DNA from: Chitinophagaceae bacterium
Lineage (GTDB): Bacteria; Bacteroidota; Bacteroidia; Chitinophagales; Chitinophagaceae
Direction: 5' to 3'
Assembly: GCA_018061385.1 (NCBI GenBank)
Contig: JAGOUF010000009.1
Span: 1 to 16,968, forward strand
DNA: 16,968 bases
Shown: positions 13,646-16,968 of the stretch, one piece after another
Layout: each line of letters opens with the position of its first letter
Position numbering within the stretch: position 1 is the first letter of the stretch
Program-made: the position numbers and the translations under genes
The notes under the pieces: model-generated
Databases searched by the model: none
What the model saw: only the letters and a program-made list of their open reading frames with translations
Told to the model about the DNA's origin: nothing

Positions 13646-14812
13646 ATGCAAAGAGATTTTCAAAATTTCCATTCAGGGGTTAGTGGGAAACGAGTTTTAT
13701 TTATAGATAGAGATGGAGTTATTTTACAAGAACCACCATCCGATTTTCAAATTGATTCAACCGATAAAACCAATTTTGTAAAAGGCTCTATTACAGCATT
13801 GGCAAAGGTTGCAGCCGATTTAGATTATTACAAAGTAATGGTAACGAATCAAGATGGATTGGGAACAGTATCTTATCCAACAGAAACATTTGAGCCCTAT
13901 CAAAACCTCATGCTGAGAACATTAGCTGGCGAAGGATTTAAATTTGATGAAGTAATTATAGATACAACTTTTGCAGCCGATAATCAACCAACAAGAAAAC
14001 CTGGAACTGCATTATTGACTCATTTTTTTGATACAGAAAAATATGATTTAACGAACTCATTTGTAATTGGTGATAGATGGAGTGATATTCAATTGGCTAA
14101 AAACCTTGGAGCAAAAGCAATTTATATAAAGGGCTTGCATGAACTAACAACTGAACAAGAGTTAGAACTAAGAAGTACGATTGTTTTAGAAACAGACAAT
14201 TGGAATGAGATTTATACTTTTTTGAAATTGGGTTTGAGGAAAGTGGTTCATGAAAGACATACCAACGAAACAAAAATTACAGTTGAGCTAAATTTAGATG
14301 GAAGTGGCAAAGCCAATATAAATACAGGATTGGGCTTTTTTGACCACATGCTCGACCAAATTGCACGTCACGGGAAAATGGATTTAAACATTCTTACAAA
14401 AGGCGATTTACATATTGACGAACACCACACTATTGAAGATACAGGACTTGCATTAGGAGAAGCTTTTGCCAAAGCCTTGGTAGATAAAATTGGCATGGAA
14501 CGTTATGGTTTTGCATTGCCAATGGATGAAGCCGAAGCCAAAGTATTGATTGACTTTGGTGGACGTAACTGGATTGTTTGGAATGCTGAATTTAAAAGAG
14601 AAAAAATAGGAGAGATGCCAACCGAAATGTTTTTCCATTTCTTTAAATCTTTTAGCGATGCAGCTAAATGCAATTTGAACATTGAGTGTAAAGGCGATAA
14701 CGAACATCATAAAATAGAAGCCATTTTTAAAGCTTTTGCCAAAGCCATAAAAATGGCTGTAAAAAGAGATCCATTGAGTAATTATTTGCCAAGTACAAAA
14801 GGTGTTTTGTAA
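13646..14812 (+). CDS. hisB: Bifunctional histidinol-phosphatase / imidazoleglycerol-phosphate dehydratase
   Basis: This fused enzyme catalyses IGP dehydration and histidinol-phosphate hydrolysis. Residues 1-190 form a HAD phosphatase with nucleophile Asp21 and acid/base Asp23 (FIDRDGVI) and the metal-binding GDRWSDIQLA (142-151). Residues 198-388 form the dehydratase, with metal-binding GFFDHMLDQIARHG (230-243) and DEHHTIED (258-265). An odd point is that the zinc-binding loop known from E. coli HisB (C-x-H and C-x-C after FDEV) is replaced here by IIDTTFAADNQPTRKP (104-119), which has no cysteines. The fused form without that zinc site seems usual in Bacteroidota, from memory. It is the last gene of the operon and is followed by a strong terminator. 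hisH, hisA, hisF and hisI are not in the window. Confidence 0.97.
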   Translation: MQRDFQNFHSGVSGKRVLFIDRDGVILQEPPSDFQIDSTDKTNFVKGSITALAKVAADLDYYKVMVTNQDGLGTVSYPTETFEPYQNLMLRTLAGEGFKFDEVIIDTTFAADNQPTRKPGTALLTHFFDTEKYDLTNSFVIGDRWSDIQLAKNLGAKAIYIKGLHELTTEQELELRSTIVLETDNWNEIYTFLKLGLRKVVHERHTNETKITVELNLDGSGKANINTGLGFFDHMLDQIARHGKMDLNILTKGDLHIDEHHTIEDTGLALGEAFAKALVDKIGMERYGFALPMDEAEAKVLIDFGGRNWIVWNAEFKREKIGEMPTEMFFHFFKSFSDAAKCNLNIECKGDNEHHKIEAIFKAFAKAIKMAVKRDPLSNYLPSTKGVL

Positions 14813-14831
14813 ATAAAGATTGGTTTGCAAT

Positions 14832-14884
14832 AGCATCTATTAAAAAATATATACCCATTTATGGGTATTTTTTTTATAGATGCT
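14832..14884 (+). terminator. Rho-independent terminator of the his operon
   Basis: ATACCCA (14851-14857) and TGGGTAT (14862-14868) form a 7-bp hairpin with a 4-base loop, followed by a run of eight T (14868-14875). Outside it, AGCATCTAT (14832-14840) pairs with ATAGATGCT (14876-14884), making one extended hairpin, with the A-tract facing the T-tract. It starts 20 bases after the hisB stop and shows that the operon ends at hisB. Confidence 0.9.
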
Positions 14885-14907
14885 CTCCTTTATTTTTAAC
14901 TCAAAAA

Positions 14908-15252
14908 ATGAAAGTTAAACTCATCTTATTGGGCATCCTAGTTTTTGCAACTCAAATCGAAAGTTTCTGCACTATTTCAGTAAAAAAAGAAAAACATTTT
15001 GGAAAAGTATTTTCTATTATGGGTAATTATGAAGGCAATATTTATATAAACCTAATGGGTGAAAATCATGAGATGATTGAGATTGATTTAGGAACGGTAA
15101 ACGAAAAATCGAAAGGTAAAAAAAGCTCTGTATCAAATGGTGTAAACTTAAATGCAAAAGCTATTCGTAGTTTAATGATTGATGGGGTTGAATACGTGAT
15201 TAAAGACATTGAATACGAAATAAGCAAACTCTACAAAACTGTTGTTTGGTAA
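14908..15252 (+). CDS. Hypothetical secreted protein, N-terminal part of split gene
   Basis: I do not recognise this 114-residue product. It opens with a Sec signal peptide (MKVKLILLGILVFATQIESF); there is no lipobox. The mature part begins ISVKKEKHFGKVFSIMGNYEG and has an alternating beta-like pattern. It stops with TAA at 15250-15252. The frame one base behind (-1) has been open since 15213, continues to 15533, and would carry a matching C-terminal half, so this is probably the 5' part of one gene of about 208 codons interrupted by a single-base change or a sequencing error. It lies just downstream of the his terminator and is not part of that operon. Confidence 0.6.
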   Translation: MKVKLILLGILVFATQIESFCTISVKKEKHFGKVFSIMGNYEGNIYINLMGENHEMIEIDLGTVNEKSKGKKSSVSNGVNLNAKAIRSLMIDGVEYVIKDIEYEISKLYKTVVW

Positions 15253-15533
15253 AGAACATACATAATAGTACCACAAGTTTGTTTGAATGGAAAAGCAAAA
15301 AAGGTGTAAATCATTTTGCGATATTGTTTAATGGATATAAGGATGTTAAATTTTTGTATTTAGCAAGTAGTACCAATATATTATCAGCCTTTAAAGGATG
15401 TGATGAATTGAAAACAAAGATTAGGAATAAAGAAGAGGGTTATACCATTTTAGAAGCAACAACAGAAGCAGAAAGGGTGTCTATTTGGAAAAAGTTAATT
15501 GTTGAAGCGGCAGATTGTGTAAAAACTCAGTAA
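15246..15533 (+). pseudogene. C-terminal part of the split secreted-protein gene
   Basis: This frame has no ATG near its 5' end. The only available start is a TTG at 15246 with no ribosome binding site, inside the last codons of the preceding gene. The 95 codons (VKNIHNSTTSLFEWKSKKG onward) carry no signal peptide of their own. Joined in the -1 frame within 15213-15252 to the upstream product, they give one secreted protein. I therefore read it as the displaced 3' half of a frameshifted gene rather than as an independent gene. A genuinely separate overlapping gene with a TTG start is the alternative. The function is unknown. Confidence 0.5.
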
Positions 15534-15791
15534 ATTTTGGTAGTAAAGAAATCAATTTGCTTTCATAGTGCCGTTGTATTTGCAAATAGATAAAAAGTCT
15601 AAGTGAAGGAAATGCAAACAACCGAATTGGGAAAGCTAGAACAAGATTTTTTCTTTTTATTGAACCAATTTTTAACTTATTTTCGAAAGCCAATTCAATT
15701 ATTTAAAACAAAAGACCAACTGTTTTCTTGCCTCTGTTTAATATTTTAATTATTTTATTAGGTGTTTTTGTGCCCCTGCTTAATTTATACA
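15534..15791. other. Intergenic region before the PKD protein gene
   Basis: There is no convincing gene here. A 45-codon plus-strand frame (ATG 15612, TAA 15747-15749; begins MQTTELGKLEQDF) is present but has no neighbour or family support. I see no TAnnTTTG box at a sensible distance from 15792. Confidence 0.3.
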
Positions 15792-16968
15792 ATGAAACAA
15801 AGAATTTTAGTACTTAGTATTTTATTGATTGCATTCTTGGGCATTGATAATAAGGCATTGGGGCAGAGTATAGTTGTTGTAACTGGTTCTCTTAACTTAT
15901 GTCCTGGTGCATCGGTAACTTTAAAAGCGGACAATTCTTTAACTAATCCAACTTATCAATGGCAATCTACACCTGATGGTGGAACAACTTGGAATAATAT
16001 TGCGAGTCAAACAAATCAAAACTTTATAACAAGTAATGCTGGAACTTTTCAAGTTTTAATTAACAATATCCCTTTTGGTCCAGTTACAGTTGTTGGAGTT
16101 TCCAACCCTGTTGCAAGTTTTACATTCACACAAAATAATGAATGTAGTAATGTTGCCTCCGTTTTTTCAAATGTATCAACTGGAACAGGACTTACTTATT
16201 TATGGAATTTTCAAGATCCCAATTCTGGTGCTAATAATACTAGTACAACAACTAACCCAACACATACTTTTATTGGAACCAATGGTAACGGTAATCAAAG
16301 TTTTACAGTTAGCTTAACAGCAACCAATAGTTTTGGATGTGATAATACAACAACTAGAAATGTTACAAAAAAGCAAATACCAAAGGTTGAACTTCTTGGG
16401 CCTAATCCATCTCTTTATAATGGACAAAACTATTTCACAGAATGTTCAGGGGCGTCATCTGCACCTCTAGATTTTCTTAATAGTGGTAATAGCTCTGCAG
16501 GAACAAATTTTAAAATTGTATGGGGAGATGCTTCGACTGATTTTAATCAAAATTCTTTTGGAGCTCCAGCTCAGCATACATATTCAGTTGGGACGAATAA
16601 CTTGATTTATTCTATAACAGGAACAAATGGTTGTATTAATTCTGCTAGTTATTATGTATTTGTTGGAAGTAATCCTTCAGTTGGAATTACAAATCCAGGT
16701 AACACTTCGATTTGTACTGGTTCATCATTAACTTTTCCAATTACTTATACAAACTCTCCTGGTACTATTTATACAGTTACATTCAACGATGGGACTGCTC
16801 CTGTTAATTTTAATCCAGCGTCTCAAACAAGTATAACTCACATTTTTAATTTAAGTTCTTGTGGAACTACTAGTCAAGCTAGTCAAACTTATCAAAATTC
16901 ATTTTCAGCATCTGTTAACGCAATAAACCCATGTTCACAATCATCAGGCACTGTGGTTCCCATCTATG
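15792..16968 (+). CDS. Secreted Ig/PKD-repeat protein, 3' end beyond window
   Basis: An open frame starts at ATG 15792 and stays open for 392 codons to the right edge, so the gene is partial. A signal peptide (MKQRILVLSILLIAFLGI..., cleaved near ALG-Q, residues 24-25) is followed by an Ig-like domain (about 26-100: LCPGASVTLKA, then YQWQSTPDGGTTW), a PKD-like domain (about 107-195: ASFTFTQNNEC, then LTYLWNFQDPNSG, SLTATNSFGC) and further PKD-like repeats (KIVWGDAST near 241; YTVTFNDGTAP near 327). It is rich in Thr, Ser, Asn and Gly with recurring single Cys residues. Such proteins in Bacteroidota are usually large adhesins or gliding-associated proteins secreted by the type IX system, whose C-terminal sorting domain would lie outside the window; that part is inference. 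Confidence 0.85.
   Translation, partial: MKQRILVLSILLIAFLGIDNKALGQSIVVVTGSLNLCPGASVTLKADNSLTNPTYQWQSTPDGGTTWNNIASQTNQNFITSNAGTFQVLINNIPFGPVTVVGVSNPVASFTFTQNNECSNVASVFSNVSTGTGLTYLWNFQDPNSGANNTSTTTNPTHTFIGTNGNGNQSFTVSLTATNSFGCDNTTTRNVTKKQIPKVELLGPNPSLYNGQNYFTECSGASSAPLDFLNSGNSSAGTNFKIVWGDASTDFNQNSFGAPAQHTYSVGTNNLIYSITGTNGCINSASYYVFVGSNPSVGITNPGNTSICTGSSLTFPITYTNSPGTIYTVTFNDGTAPVNFNPASQTSITHIFNLSSCGTTSQASQTYQNSFSASVNAINPCSQSSGTVVPIY

Noticed and set aside
14453..14836. Minus-strand 127-residue open frame within hisB
   Set aside because: It lies antisense to well-supported dehydratase coding sequence and its composition is that of a shadow frame.
15612..15749. 45-codon plus-strand ORF (MQTTELGKLEQDF...)
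   Set aside because: It has no family resemblance, promoter or operon partner; a frame of this length can occur by chance in AT-rich DNA.
16075..16317. 80-residue plus-strand frame inside the PKD gene
   Set aside because: It is an alternative frame of the longer open secreted-protein gene, whose translation has a signal peptide and recognisable domains.

Overview
The window looks like chromosomal DNA from an AT-rich member of the Bacteroidota. The signs are a TAnnTTTG-type promoter, few Shine-Dalgarno sequences, a Bacteroidota-type tyrosine recombinase, the order hisG-hisD-hisC-hisB with a fused HisB, a long-form IspH, and a large secreted Ig/PKD-repeat protein. The exact family or genus cannot be fixed from this sequence.

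Layout. (1) 1-2212 reads as the right end of an integrated island: a tyrosine recombinase and a small partner gene, both on the minus strand. It ends at a GC-rich segment resembling the 3' end of a tRNA-Asp, followed at once by a rho-independent terminator. The island therefore probably entered a tRNA-Asp gene whose 5' part lies left of the window. (2) 2463-5963 holds five minus-strand genes: two unrecognised proteins, a 2Fe-2S ferredoxin, a class I methyltransferase and an SGNH-hydrolase lipoprotein. (3) 6068-7297 is an NADP isocitrate dehydrogenase of the eukaryote-like type, which converges on an FKBP prolyl isomerase over a bidirectional terminator. (4) 7882-9111 is ispH, divergent from the histidine operon. 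(5) 9227-14884 is the histidine operon. It begins with a leader peptide rich in His codons and an intrinsic terminator (attenuator), followed by hisG, hisD, hisC and hisB, and ends at a strong terminator. (6) 14908-15533 is a secreted-protein gene split by an apparent frameshift. (7) From 15792 a secreted Ig/PKD protein runs off the right edge.

The most striking feature is that extra DNA sits in three junctions of the his operon. A GxxExxY-family PDDEXK protein gene lies between the attenuator and hisG, bracketed by inverted arrays of a 5-base core at about 8-base period. A DUF559 endonuclease gene lies between hisD and hisC, bracketed by near-identical inverted repeats of about 40 bp that each contain a GC-rich hairpin. 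A short REP-like sequence lies between hisG and hisD. Both nuclease genes are co-oriented with the operon and leave the his frames intact; the DUF559 stop overlaps the hisC start. I infer two unrelated, small, nuclease-encoding mobile cassettes that tolerate insertion inside an essential operon and would be transcribed under histidine attenuation. This is the best candidate here for an undescribed system.
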